This document shows positions 16,327-25,346 of a stretch of 64,000 bases of DNA, in pieces (within the stretch, counting starts at the first letter, position 1; each line of letters begins with the position of its first letter). Position numbers and translations under genes: made by a program. Below the pieces are notes generated by a model. The model saw only the letters and a list, made by a program, of their open reading frames with translations, was not told the DNA's origin and did no database searches. Source of the stretch: Paenibacillus prosopidis (GTDB lineage: Bacteria; Bacillota; Bacilli; Paenibacillales; Paenibacillaceae); contig NZ_QPJD01000019.1 of assembly GCF_003337375.1 (NCBI RefSeq), positions 62,001 through 126,000 on the forward strand, written 5' to 3'.

Positions 16327-17829
16327 ATGAAAAGCTATCGAATTGATTTTGCTATGAATCGCGGACATGAAATGATATTGGACCGAGCTGAAGGCATACA
16401 TAGAAACGAATTAGACGAAATCGAGCTGAACATGCTTCACGGCCAGAGAATACCTTACTTACTGCCGATTGATTGGTTTGAGCTGGATGGTAAAGTTACA
16501 TTTCGTTATGAGCTGACAGGCAAGAAAATGCTTTTACACCGTCTTCAGCAGCAGACGCTCACGATGGATCAATACTATCTGCTCCTTTTAGGTGTTACGG
16601 ATGCATTAAATGAGTGCAAGCATTACATGCTTCGGCCAGAAGGCTGCTTGCTCGATGACCAATACATATTTATCGGAGAGCAGCTGCATGACATTCGGCT
16701 GGTATATATACCTTTGAAAGGCAATGGCGGAGAGCAGCCGAAAGGTTCAGGAGATTTACTCTCTTTGATCGTAAGGTGGACTTCCTATATAGGACAAATT
16801 GATGGAGAAGGATTAAAGCGTGTTTTGCATCATTTAAATGCATCGAAATGGCCGCTCGCTGAGCTGCGGGCGACGCTGCTGGATTTGATTGGCGGCCATC
16901 GCTCAAAATCTGATAATCAGGAAGAGCCGCGCCAACTTTATCAGCAACAGGTCATTGAACCGCAGCAACAACAGATGATGCAGCCTACGCGCGAATCCCA
17001 TGCAAAACCAAAGCCCTTCAGCAGCTCTGTTACTGTCAAAAGCACATTTGATGATATTCCATATGTGGAGGAGGAGGAACAGGATAATCAAGTAACCAAG
17101 AGGAACTGGCTGGTTACTGCGGGACTTGCAGTCGCTATAGCATGTGTATGGCGGTTTATACATTTAGCTGCACCAACACGTCAAAGCTTGCTGATCAGCG
17201 CAGGCATTACCTTGCTGCTGATCATTGGTGTTTTACTCGTATGGCGCAAACGTATAAGCCAATTGCCATCCTTAGAAGAAGAGCAAATCGAGATGGAGCA
17301 GCATTTGCCGGATTCGGCGCCTTTTGCAAAGCTTCACAATTGGCATACAGAGGATGAGCTGAATGAATCTACCCTAGTAAAATCACGGAATGACAGGAGT
17401 GAAGGTAGTGTAGAGATGCCGGAAAACACCCTGCATGTTGTGGCAGCCAATCGGCCTCTTCCGCTTGCTGAGCCAACGGTACTGCTTGAGGCGGAGCATC
17501 AGAAGCAATTGCCTCGCGAGCAGATAGCATGGCTCAAGCGATGCTGGGATGGACAAGAAACGAAAATCGAGCTGGTAGAGCATTGCTTTAAAATCGGTAG
17601 AGGAGGAGAACAGGTAAGCTATGCGGATCCTGCTAACGGAGTGTCCCGCATTCATTTGGAGATTGAGTACTTAAATGGGGAGTATGGAGGAAAGGATCTT
17701 GGCTCTAGAAACGGAAGCCTGCTAAATGGTCAAACGATGATCCCATACAAGACTTATAAGCTTGCGACAGGAGACGTCATCCAACTAGCAGGCTATAAGG
17801 GTCCTACCTATGAGCTGAAATCAGGATGA
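16327..17829 (+). CDS. FHA-domain membrane protein of the tad locus (DUF6382-like N-terminus)
   Basis: A 500-residue protein in three parts: a cytosolic N-terminal domain (about 1-200, starting MKSYRIDFAMNRGHEMIL), a linker rich in glutamine, two membrane helices (LVTAGLAVAIACVWRFI and LLISAGITLLLIIGVLLV, about 262-315), and a C-terminal FHA domain (KIGRGGEQVSY, GVSRIHLEIEY, DLGSRNGSLLNG, about 415-495). The FHA core residues that bind phosphothreonine (Gly-Arg, Ser-Arg-x-His, Ser-Arg-Asn-Gly) are all present. AAGGAG is nine bases before the ATG. It ends the tad operon, suggesting phosphorylation-dependent control of pilus assembly; no kinase is adjacent. Confidence 0.8.
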   Translation: MKSYRIDFAMNRGHEMILDRAEGIHRNELDEIELNMLHGQRIPYLLPIDWFELDGKVTFRYELTGKKMLLHRLQQQTLTMDQYYLLLLGVTDALNECKHYMLRPEGCLLDDQYIFIGEQLHDIRLVYIPLKGNGGEQPKGSGDLLSLIVRWTSYIGQIDGEGLKRVLHHLNASKWPLAELRATLLDLIGGHRSKSDNQEEPRQLYQQQVIEPQQQQMMQPTRESHAKPKPFSSSVTVKSTFDDIPYVEEEEQDNQVTKRNWLVTAGLAVAIACVWRFIHLAAPTRQSLLISAGITLLLIIGVLLVWRKRISQLPSLEEEQIEMEQHLPDSAPFAKLHNWHTEDELNESTLVKSRNDRSEGSVEMPENTLHVVAANRPLPLAEPTVLLEAEHQKQLPREQIAWLKRCWDGQETKIELVEHCFKIGRGGEQVSYADPANGVSRIHLEIEYLNGEYGGKDLGSRNGSLLNGQTMIPYKTYKLATGDVIQLAGYKGPTYELKSG

Positions 17830-17831
17830 GA

Positions 17832-18740
17832 TTATGCTTTGCTTCGGCCAAACAATTCGAGCATAGCGCTGTCGATGGTCGGGTAACGAAAGATAAATCC
17901 GTTATCGAGCGCTTTGCTTGGCAGTGCACGTTGTCCGTAGAGAACCATATCAGCCATTTCACCTAACAACGCACGCACAAAAACCGCCGGAACGGGAAAC
18001 CAGTGAGGTCTTCCCATCGCCTTGCCTATCGCGCGGCCGAAAGCATCATTTGTCACCGGAACTGGCGCGGAAGCGTTGACTGGACCTTTGATATGGTCAT
18101 TGTCTAAACAGAACAAGATGAGCCTGACGATGTCTTCGAGATGAATCCACGATAGCCACTGCTTTCCGATGCCGATTTTGCCGCCTCCGAACAGACGGTA
18201 GGGGATCGCCATTAACGGAAATGCGCCAGCCTGTTTGTCCAACACGACGCCGATACGCAGCTTGACAATACGCTCAGCTGGTATAGCGTCTGCCGCTTGC
18301 TCCCACTTTCTTATTACTTTCGATAAAAAGTCAGTAACCGCGGTCGGGCTTGTTTCATCAAAAATACCGTCAGCCGAAATGCCATATGCCGAAATGCCGG
18401 ATGCATTTATGACGAGCGGCGGCGTGTGCTTTTGCGTTATAAGAAGCTCAGCGATGCGGGATGCTGCCGTTAGCCTTGAATCAAGAACACGCTGCTTCGC
18501 TGCGGCTGTCCATCGTTGATTAATGGTCTCACCCGTGAGATTAACAATTGCGTCCATTCCTTCTAGAAATGATGGATTGGCTGCAAGCCCGCTCCACGTA
18601 ACATGTTGGAGACCGGCACGAGTGTGCTGTGCCTTCGGGATCTTTCGAGAAATAATCCATACCTCGTCGTTTCTCGCCAGCAAAGCCTTCGTCAGCGCAC
18701 TTCCGATAAAGCCTGTCCCGCCGGCAATTGCAACACGCAT
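17832..18740 (-). CDS. TIGR01777 family NAD-dependent epimerase-like protein
   Basis: A 302-residue extended-SDR protein starting MRVAIAGGTGFIGSALTKAL, with GEMADMVLYGQRALPSKALDNGF near the end, typical of TIGR01777 (YfcH-like). The Rossmann glycine motif GGTGFIG is intact; the substrate of the family is unknown. The start chosen is ATG 18740, with AAGGAG upstream. The stop is two bases from the convergent tad operon stop, so the two units meet head-on without a visible terminator. Confidence 0.85.
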   Translation of the reverse strand: MRVAIAGGTGFIGSALTKALLARNDEVWIISRKIPKAQHTRAGLQHVTWSGLAANPSFLEGMDAIVNLTGETINQRWTAAAKQRVLDSRLTAASRIAELLITQKHTPPLVINASGISAYGISADGIFDETSPTAVTDFLSKVIRKWEQAADAIPAERIVKLRIGVVLDKQAGAFPLMAIPYRLFGGGKIGIGKQWLSWIHLEDIVRLILFCLDNDHIKGPVNASAPVPVTNDAFGRAIGKAMGRPHWFPVPAVFVRALLGEMADMVLYGQRALPSKALDNGFIFRYPTIDSAMLELFGRSKA

Positions 18741-18765
18741 CCTGCTTTCGCTCCTTCTACAACCG

Positions 18766-19251
18766 CTATTTAATCTGTTCGATCTTGACGAGCCAATACT
18801 GCTTGAGCTCGGTTTCGCCTTCAATTGCCTTTTCCGTATACTCAAAGGCTACTTTCGTATCGGAAGGCAAATTTTCTACCGTGCTTGCAAGCTCCTCCGT
18901 TATCTGAAGGGGCATAGCCCCAGCTTCCGTTTCAATCTCAATGGAGTGCGAGTCCGCCAGGCCGATAAAGGTTCCTTCTCCGCGTTTGACTTCATCTGGG
19001 GCAGGATCCTCTGCATCACCGCTGTTGTTCGTATCCGCAGTTGGTTCAGGTGCAGAGACATCAGGCTCAATTACTCCGCTTTCGTCAGGCAGCTGGTCGA
19101 CCACCGGTCCCTCGGTTACAGTACCTTGCTGCTCATTGGACGTATTCGTTGTCTCAGCACCGCTGCAGGCTGATGCGGCGAGCATAACAGCTAGAAGAAC
19201 TGCTCCTGCTGTAGCTGCTTTTTTGTTTCTTCTTCGCTTTGATGTATTCAT
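18766..19251 (-). CDS. Putative lipoprotein, unknown function
   Basis: A 161-residue protein with a basic N-terminus (NTSKRRRNKKA), a hydrophobic stretch and a lipobox-like AASACSG with cysteine near residue 29, so it is probably a lipid-anchored surface protein. A Thr/Asn/Pro-rich acidic linker is followed by a small C-terminal domain (EGTFIGLADSHSIEIETEAG, ending WLVKIEQIK). AGGAGG precedes the ATG. The C-terminal domain resembles uncharacterised secreted domains of Paenibacillus. It lies 25 bases upstream of the TIGR01777 gene on the same strand. Confidence 0.65.
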   Translation of the reverse strand: MNTSKRRRNKKAATAGAVLLAVMLAASACSGAETTNTSNEQQGTVTEGPVVDQLPDESGVIEPDVSAPEPTADTNNSGDAEDPAPDEVKRGEGTFIGLADSHSIEIETEAGAMPLQITEELASTVENLPSDTKVAFEYTEKAIEGETELKQYWLVKIEQIK

Positions 19252-19380
19252 CAAAAACACCTCCTGTAGTTTTAAACGAAATAGGCGCAAGTAAGGTTAC
19301 ATTTTATATTTAACCCTCAAAAGGTGCTACGACGCAAAAGCTGCATGGTCCCATAGGATACGTCGGCCGTATGGTTGTTC

Positions 19381-19427
19381 AAAAACACAAATGAGTTTAA
19401 GCCGCTCGAAGCGGCCTAAACTCATTT
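19381..19427 (-). terminator. Terminator of the DUF2621 gene
   Basis: Perfect outer stem AAATGAGTTTA / TAAACTCATTT with an inner GC stem GCCGCT / AGCGGC; on the minus strand it is followed by GTGTTTTTG. The gene stop codon lies inside the stem. Confidence 0.75.
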
Positions 19428-19859
19428 GTTGAGTAGATGCTTATACGGTCCGTAGTCGATTCCTTGCCGGTCAAGAAAGCTGACCAGACTGCGGTAATCA
19501 CGTTTCGGAGTGGCGCGTATGTAGCCTTCGATGCAATGCTCGCGCGTAACAGACGATGCACCATGTTCAATCGCCACTTGGCCGATTTTGGCGGCGATGG
19601 AATGTTTAGCTATATCGCGAAAAGCGCTTGGCACCGGGGACACGAGCTCGTCGAGCAGCTGCTTGGAATCATCAGTCCACATGCTGCGGCTCCGCTCAAC
19701 CCAGTAATTTTGCCAATCGAGCTTGGACTTGCCGTCCCGCATCGGAAGCACCTTGAGAAATTTTCGAAACATGAAAAAACCGCCAATCGACATAGCGCCA
19801 ACCATGACGACCGCCCAAAAAACGATAAAATACATGAACCAATCAGGCGCAAATTTCAT
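19422..19859 (-). CDS. yneK: DUF2621 family protein (YneK-like)
   Basis: A 145-residue protein with one N-terminal membrane helix (DWFMYFIVFWAVVMVGAMSIGG) and a cytosolic domain containing WVERSRSMW and IEGYIRATPKRDY. This matches the DUF2621/YneK family of Bacillales. The C-terminal part (AAKIGQVAIEHGASSVTREHC) is the usual small helical domain. Function unknown. It has its own hairpin terminator and is divergent from nfo. Confidence 0.8.
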   Translation of the reverse strand: MKFAPDWFMYFIVFWAVVMVGAMSIGGFFMFRKFLKVLPMRDGKSKLDWQNYWVERSRSMWTDDSKQLLDELVSPVPSAFRDIAKHSIAAKIGQVAIEHGASSVTREHCIEGYIRATPKRDYRSLVSFLDRQGIDYGPYKHLLNK

Positions 19860-19958
19860 ATGTGTCGTTCACCTCAATAATGAATTATACCGTATTCCTA
19901 GATTTATTTCGACATTCCTTGTAAAATAAGGTTTGATCAACCGAAAGGGGCGTAATTC

Positions 19959-21089
19959 ATGTTAAAAATAGGTTCCCATGTATCATTTTCGGACAAGGGG
20001 CTGCTCACGGCGGCTCAAGAAGCAGTATCATATGGTTCAAGCACATTCATGATCTACACCGGCGCGCCGCAAAACACCAGACGGAAGCCGATCGACACCT
20101 TATATATTGAAGAAGGCAAAGCGCTTATGGAGCAATCGGGTATTAATGAGATTGTAGTTCATGCGCCGTATATTGTGAATCTGGGCTCGTACAAGGGTGA
20201 TACGTTCGAGCTCGCGGTTTCTTTCCTTCAGGAAGAAATTCGCCGTACCGACTACATTGGTGTCCGTAATATTGTCCTGCATCCCGGCGCTTATACAGAT
20301 AAGGATGCCGAATACGGCATTGCCCGTATAGCAGAAGGGCTAAACGAGGTGCTGTCGGGTACGAAAGAAACGAATGTCAACATCGCGCTTGAGACTATGG
20401 CAGGCAAAGGTACGGAAATCGGCCGCAGCTTCGAAGAGCTGGCTGCTATCATTGACAAGGTTCACGACAATCACCGTTTGACTGTATGTATGGATACTTG
20501 CCATATGCACGATGCAGGCTATGATCTAATAAATGACTTGGATGGTGTGCTTGAGCATTTCGACCATGTTGTCGGCTTGGACCGTGTAGCGGTTGTCCAC
20601 GTGAATGATAGTAAAAATTCGCGAGGAGCAGGCAAAGACAGGCACGCTCCGGTTGGCGCAGGCTGGCTTGGACACGATGCCATCCGTTCCATCGTGCATC
20701 ATGACGCGCTCAAAGGAAGGCCATTTATCCTAGAGACGCCTTGGATCGGCAAAGAAGATAAATTGGAACGTCCGATGTACGAGGCGGAAATCGCTTTGCT
20801 CAGCGGTAATGCCGGCAGTCGCTTTGGCGATGAGTTCTTCGAAGACGTGGAGCGCCTGCATCACTTTTTTGGCAAACAAGAGATTGATCCAAGATTATTT
20901 ATTCTTTCCACTTGGGAGCTGCTCAAAAACGACGCAAAAGCGAAAAAAGCAGATCCGCGCGAGCCGATGGAGCGTTTGTATGACCTTCTCGTTGCTGGCG
21001 GAGCATTAACTTCCTCATTAACAGAGGAACAAATCAATCAACGGATTACAGCATGGTTTGCCGGCAAACAACTGCTGGCGAATGTTTAG
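19959..21089 (+). CDS. nfo: Endonuclease IV with a C-terminal extension
   Basis: Residues 1-280 are the AP endonuclease TIM barrel: KIGSHVSFSDKGL, VVHAPYIVNLG, VLHPGAYTDKD, ALETMAGKGTEIG, VCMDTCHMHDAGYD, VVHVNDSKN and GRPFILETPW supply the expected zinc-binding His, Glu and Asp residues. The enzyme cuts DNA 5 prime to abasic sites. The protein has 376 residues, about 80-90 more than usual; the extra segment from about residue 290 (FFEDVERLHHFFGKQEID onward) is helical and ends QRITAWFAGKQLL. No frameshift is involved. The extension is the odd feature. Confidence 0.92.
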   Translation: MLKIGSHVSFSDKGLLTAAQEAVSYGSSTFMIYTGAPQNTRRKPIDTLYIEEGKALMEQSGINEIVVHAPYIVNLGSYKGDTFELAVSFLQEEIRRTDYIGVRNIVLHPGAYTDKDAEYGIARIAEGLNEVLSGTKETNVNIALETMAGKGTEIGRSFEELAAIIDKVHDNHRLTVCMDTCHMHDAGYDLINDLDGVLEHFDHVVGLDRVAVVHVNDSKNSRGAGKDRHAPVGAGWLGHDAIRSIVHHDALKGRPFILETPWIGKEDKLERPMYEAEIALLSGNAGSRFGDEFFEDVERLHHFFGKQEIDPRLFILSTWELLKNDAKAKKADPREPMERLYDLLVAGGALTSSLTEEQINQRITAWFAGKQLLANV

Positions 21090-21119
21090 TAATTGTCATA
21101 GGAAGGAAGTTTAAAGTTC

Positions 21120-22022
21120 ATGTCATCTCAATCTATCTCACCCGAAAATACGAAGCAACCAAGCGGACCCAGCGGCCGTGCGCGCATGCTGATCTCTTGT
21201 CCTGACCGCCCGGGTATCGTAGCGGCCGTATCACATTTCTTGTATGAGCACGGAGCGAATATCGTGCAGTCGGATCAATATTCGATGGATCCGGAGGGCG
21301 GAATGTTTTTTATCCGCTTCGAATTTGATCTGAACGATTTGGATAAAGAGCTGCCTGTGCTGGTTGAAGATTTCGCAAGAGTTGCCGATCGTTTCGATAT
21401 GAAGTGGCATACGTTCCGCGCCAGCCGCAAGAAGCGTCTTGCCGTTTTCGTATCGAAAGAGGATCACTGCTTGCTTGAGCTGCTGTGGCAGTGGAAGGCT
21501 GGAGACCTCGATGCCGATATCTCAATGGTTATTAGCAATCATCCGGATATGAGGGAGCTTGTCGAGTCGTTTGGAATTCCCTACCACCATATTCCGGTTA
21601 CGGCCAGCACGAAGGCAGAGGCGGAACGCGAGCAGCTGGAAGTGGTTGCGGACAAGGCGGATATCATTGTTCTGGCCCGCTACATGCAAATCATTTCGCC
21701 GAAGTTTATTGAGCAGTTCCCGAACCGCATCATAAATATCCATCATTCGTTCCTTCCGGCCTTTGTCGGCGGCAAGCCATACGCACAAGCATACACCCGC
21801 GGCGTGAAAATTATCGGAGCAACGGCGCATTACGTAACGGAGGAGCTTGACGGCGGTCCGATCATTGAGCAGGACGTGCAGCGTGTAAGCCACCGCGACA
21901 ATGTGGATGATTTAAAACGGATCGGACGCACCATCGAACGCGTCGTGCTTGCGCGCGCCGTGAAGTGGCATATCGAAGATCGTGTAATCGTACACCAAAA
22001 CAAGACTGTCGTATTCAATTAA
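21120..22022 (+). CDS. purU: Formyltetrahydrofolate deformylase
   Basis: A 300-residue enzyme: an N-terminal ACT domain (ISCPDRPGIVAAVSHFLYEHG, about 23-95) and a formyltransferase-like C-terminal domain (about 102-295) with NIHHSFLPAFVGGKPYAQAY, GATAHYVTEELDGGPIIEQD and the catalytic Asn, His and Asp. It releases formate from 10-formyl-THF, balancing one-carbon pools. The extra 15 N-terminal residues (SISPENTKQPSGPS) are polar and dispensable-looking. It starts 30 bases after nfo. Confidence 0.93.
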   Translation: MSSQSISPENTKQPSGPSGRARMLISCPDRPGIVAAVSHFLYEHGANIVQSDQYSMDPEGGMFFIRFEFDLNDLDKELPVLVEDFARVADRFDMKWHTFRASRKKRLAVFVSKEDHCLLELLWQWKAGDLDADISMVISNHPDMRELVESFGIPYHHIPVTASTKAEAEREQLEVVADKADIIVLARYMQIISPKFIEQFPNRIINIHHSFLPAFVGGKPYAQAYTRGVKIIGATAHYVTEELDGGPIIEQDVQRVSHRDNVDDLKRIGRTIERVVLARAVKWHIEDRVIVHQNKTVVFN

Positions 22023-22056
22023 CTGTATCTTTATACGGGATTTCTATTTTTTATGA

Positions 22057-22085
22057 TGGAAAACATACATTCAGAGTGATACAAT
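22057..22085 (+). promoter_or_regulatory. Candidate transketolase promoter
   Basis: TGGAAA, a 17-base spacer and TACAAT preceded by TGA (extended -10), about 100 bases before the transketolase start; the 5 prime leader would be long. Confidence 0.45.
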
Positions 22086-22185
22086 ATTCAAAGCTATTGT
22101 GTACTGGTATGACGCTGTATCGTTATTGAGAAACCATATAACGAGGGTGACATTAGATTAGACTAGATCATAGGAGGAAATTGGA

Positions 22186-24204
22186 ATGACTGTTACACAA
22201 AAATCGATTGAACAGCTTTCGATCGATACAATCCGTACTCTCGCAATCGACGCTATCGAGAAAGCAAAATCAGGCCACCCTGGTATGCCTATGGGCGCTG
22301 CACCAATGGGATATCAACTATTTGCAAAAAACATGAAGCATAACCCGTCGAACCCTACATGGATAAACCGCGACCGCTTTGTTCTCTCGGCAGGTCACGG
22401 CTCGATGCTGTTGTACAGCCTGCTTCACCTTTCCGGATACGATCTGCCGCTTGAAGAGCTGAAAAGCTTCCGTCAATGGGGATCGCTGACACCGGGACAC
22501 CCTGAGTTCGGCCACACGGCTGGCGTTGATGCTACGACTGGTCCACTGGGACAAGGTGTTGCGATGGCAGTTGGTATGGCAATTGCGGAAGCACAGCTTG
22601 CGGCTACTTATAATAAAGAAGGTCACGAGCTTATTAATCACTTCACGTATTCGATTTGCGGCGACGGCGACTTGATGGAAGGTATTTCTCACGAGGCTGC
22701 TTCCTTCGCGGGACACCTCGGTCTCGGCAAATTGGTTGTACTATATGACTCGAACGACATCTCGCTTGACGGTGAACTGAGCCTTTCATTCTCCGAAAGC
22801 GTTCAAAAACGTTTTGAAGGCTACGGCTGGCAAGTGCTGCGCGTAGAGGACGGTAACGATCTGGGTGCACTGTCCAAAGCAATTGCTGCGGCTCAAGCGG
22901 ATCTGTCCAAGCCGACTTTGATCGAAGTGAAGACGGTTATCGGTTACGGCAGCCCGAATAAAGGCGGCAAAGGCGGTCACGCAGGTACTCACGGGTCTCC
23001 GCTTGGCGCTGACGAGACTAAGCTTACTAAGCAAGCCTACGGCTGGTCGGAAGATCTTGAGTTCCACGTACCTGATGAAGTTAAAGCTCATTTTGCAGAA
23101 GTGAAAAAGAACGGCGAACAAGCAAACGCTGAGTGGAGTGCTAATTTCGCGGCGTACAAAGAAGCTTATCCTGAGCTTGCCGCTCAATTCGAGACTGCGG
23201 TATCCGGCGCATTGCCAAAGGGCTGGGATGCAGATCTTCCTAAATACACTACAGAAGACAAGCCGCTTTCGACTCGCGTAGCTTCCGGTAACGCGCTGAA
23301 CGGCTTGGCGAAAAACGTGCCTAACCTCGTTGGCGGATCCGCTGACCTGGAGAGTTCGACTATGACTCACCTGAAAGGCTTGCCGCAATTTAAGCCAGGC
23401 AGCTATGACGGCCGCAACATCTACTTCGGCGTTCGTGAGTTCGGAATGGCTGCTGCTATGAACGGTATCGCTCTTCACAGCGGGTTGAAAGTATTCGGCG
23501 GTACGTTCTTCGTATTTACCGACTACCTGCGTCCAGCTATCCGGCTTGCTGCTCTAATGAAGCTTCCTGTCGTTTATGTTTTGACGCATGACAGTATTGC
23601 TGTCGGTGAAGACGGCCCTACGCATGAGCCGATCGAGCAGTTGGCTTCGATCCGCATCATTCCAGACCTGACGGTTATTCGTCCTGCTGACGCTAACGAA
23701 ACTTCCGCTGCATGGGCTTACGCTGTTGAGAATACAGGCAACCCGGTAGCGCTTGTTCTGACTCGTCAAAACCTGCCGATTCTTGAAGGCACAGTGAGCA
23801 ACGTTCACGAAAACGTACGCCGCGGCGCTTATGTTGTATCCGATGCAGCAAACGGCAAGCCTCAAGCGCAAATTCTTGCAACCGGCTCTGAAGTACAGCT
23901 GGCGGTAGCAGCTCAAAAAGCTTTGGCGGAAGAGGGCATTCAAGTTCGTGTCATCAGCATGCCGAGCTGGGATCTGTTCGAGAAGCAATCGAAGGAATAC
24001 AAAAATTCCGTCCTGCTTCCTGAGGTTAAAGCTCGTCTGGCTATCGAAATGGCTCACCCATTTGGCTGGGAGCGTTACACGGGAGATCAAGGCGACATTC
24101 TTGCCATCGACCGTTTCGGCGCATCCGCACCTGGCGATCGCGTAATTAAAGAGTATGGCTTTACGGTTGAGAACGTTGTTAGCAAAGTGAAAGCAATGCT
24201 GTAA
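22186..24204 (+). CDS. tkt: Transketolase
   Basis: A 672-residue thiamine-diphosphate enzyme. IEKAKSGHPGMPMGAAPMGY, SAGHGSMLLYSLLHLSGYDL, GDGDLMEGISHEAASFAGHL (ThDP motif GDG to N) and THDSIAVGEDGPTHEPIEQL are all present, followed by the C-terminal regulatory domain. It exchanges two-carbon units in the non-oxidative pentose phosphate pathway. AGGAGG lies eight bases upstream. Codon use is strongly biased, as for a highly expressed gene. ppnP follows after 50 bases. Confidence 0.97.
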   Translation: MTVTQKSIEQLSIDTIRTLAIDAIEKAKSGHPGMPMGAAPMGYQLFAKNMKHNPSNPTWINRDRFVLSAGHGSMLLYSLLHLSGYDLPLEELKSFRQWGSLTPGHPEFGHTAGVDATTGPLGQGVAMAVGMAIAEAQLAATYNKEGHELINHFTYSICGDGDLMEGISHEAASFAGHLGLGKLVVLYDSNDISLDGELSLSFSESVQKRFEGYGWQVLRVEDGNDLGALSKAIAAAQADLSKPTLIEVKTVIGYGSPNKGGKGGHAGTHGSPLGADETKLTKQAYGWSEDLEFHVPDEVKAHFAEVKKNGEQANAEWSANFAAYKEAYPELAAQFETAVSGALPKGWDADLPKYTTEDKPLSTRVASGNALNGLAKNVPNLVGGSADLESSTMTHLKGLPQFKPGSYDGRNIYFGVREFGMAAAMNGIALHSGLKVFGGTFFVFTDYLRPAIRLAALMKLPVVYVLTHDSIAVGEDGPTHEPIEQLASIRIIPDLTVIRPADANETSAAWAYAVENTGNPVALVLTRQNLPILEGTVSNVHENVRRGAYVVSDAANGKPQAQILATGSEVQLAVAAQKALAEEGIQVRVISMPSWDLFEKQSKEYKNSVLLPEVKARLAIEMAHPFGWERYTGDQGDILAIDRFGASAPGDRVIKEYGFTVENVVSKVKAML

Positions 24205-24254
24205 TAACGGCATCAAGCCTTAGCATCCGATAGATAAAGGGGATTATTTCTACC

Positions 24255-24572
24255 ATGTCTCAATTCGAAAATGTAACAGTCGTCAAAAAGGCTAACGTCT
24301 ACTTCGACGGTAAAGTAACGAGCCGCGCTGTTTTGTTCGCGGACGGCACGAAAAAAACACTCGGCATCATGCTGCCGGGCGACTACGAGTTTGGAACGGA
24401 CTGTCTCGAAATTATGGAGATTTTGGCTGGCGATTTGAAGGTGCTGCTCCCGGGCGAAACGGAATGGCTGCACATTCAAGGCGAAGGCGAATTCAAAGTG
24501 CCTGCGAACACGAAGTTCAAGCTTCAGGTTGCTGAAGTAACAGATTATTGCTGCTCGTACATCTACGAGTAA
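24255..24572 (+). CDS. ppnP: Pyrimidine/purine nucleoside phosphorylase PpnP (DUF1255)
   Basis: A 105-residue single cupin domain: FENVTVVKKANVYFDGKVTSR, GIMLPGDYEFGT and EIMEILAGDL match PpnP (YaiE). The family splits nucleosides with phosphate and has broad specificity. Its product, ribose 1-phosphate, feeds the pentose phosphate pathway, which fits the position 50 bases after transketolase. It ends in a clear terminator. Confidence 0.9.
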   Translation: MSQFENVTVVKKANVYFDGKVTSRAVLFADGTKKTLGIMLPGDYEFGTDCLEIMEILAGDLKVLLPGETEWLHIQGEGEFKVPANTKFKLQVAEVTDYCCSYIYE

Positions 24573-24591
24573 GCAAGGCATACCAGGAAGA

Positions 24592-24623
24592 AGGCTGCAA
24601 CGCTTAGGCGCTGCAGCCTTTTT
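24592..24623 (+). terminator. Terminator of tkt-ppnP
   Basis: Perfect stem AGGCTGCA / TGCAGCCT, 12-base loop, then five T. Confidence 0.88.
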
Positions 24624-24767
24624 CCGTTCTTGCAGCAGGTATAGGTGAAAAAACGCCGAAAATTCGATATTTCGTGACAAAGAACGGCGGAATCGAATTG
24701 TTTTGGCAGGACGTATCGGATACAGTTAATACAAGCTTAATGTTATTCAGACTGGAGGATTCCGATC

Positions 24768-25289
24768 ATGAAGAAAAAAAACTATACGCCGCTCATCGCC
24801 ATCCTGTCGCTCGTTCTTGTTGCAATTATCGCAGTGCTGTTCTTCCTGCCGGCTTACGAGGGCGAGGTTCACTTTGATGTCACGATTTTGCCGCTGCTGA
24901 ACGCGATCTTCAATTGCTTTACGTTCATCACGCTGCTTGTGGCGCTAATCGCCATTCTGAAGAAGAACGTACGCATGCATCGCGCATTTGTCGGGGCTGC
25001 TTTCACGTCCACAACCTTGTTCCTGGTTTCCTATGTGACGTACCATTACTTGACGGAATCGACGAAATATGGCGGGGAAGGCGTGCTGCGCGGCATCTAT
25101 TTCTTCGTCCTGCTTACTCACATCGTGCTAGCCATTGTCGTAGTACCGCTTGCGTTGATGTCTGTTGTCAGAGGGCTGCAGATGAACGTGGAGAAGCATC
25201 GGCGGATTGCCAGATGGACGATGCCGATCTGGTTGTATGTTAGCTTCACGGGTGTTGTCGTATATCTTATGATTTCTCCTTATTATTGA
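24768..25289 (+). CDS. ctaM: DUF420 membrane protein (YozB/CtaM-like)
   Basis: A 173-residue protein with four or five membrane helices; FFLPAYEG, LNAIFNCFTFITLL, HRAFVGAAFTSTTLFLVSYV and KHRRIARWTMPIWLYVSFTGVVVY are typical of DUF420, including the conserved histidines. In Staphylococcus a DUF420 protein (CtaM) is needed to mature a haem-copper oxidase; that role is inferred here. GGAGG precedes the ATG. It stands alone before a strong bidirectional hairpin. Confidence 0.82.
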   Translation: MKKKNYTPLIAILSLVLVAIIAVLFFLPAYEGEVHFDVTILPLLNAIFNCFTFITLLVALIAILKKNVRMHRAFVGAAFTSTTLFLVSYVTYHYLTESTKYGGEGVLRGIYFFVLLTHIVLAIVVVPLALMSVVRGLQMNVEKHRRIARWTMPIWLYVSFTGVVVYLMISPYY

Positions 25290-25295
25290 AAAAAA

Positions 25296-25334
25296 CAGTC
25301 AAGGCCGCCGGGTAGATCCCGGCGGCCTTGACTG
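25296..25334. terminator. Bidirectional terminator between ctaM and tatC
   Basis: Perfect 17-base stem CAGTCAAGGCCGCCGGG with a five-base loop. Forward it follows A-rich sequence and backward it is preceded by A-run that becomes a U-run, so it can end both convergent transcripts. Confidence 0.85.
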
Positions 25335-25346
25335 CATATAAAACCG

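Noticed and set aside
22186..24204. Long minus-strand frames opposite transketolase as hidden genes
   Set aside because: They arise from the strong codon bias of a highly expressed gene; no ribosome site or recognisable family.
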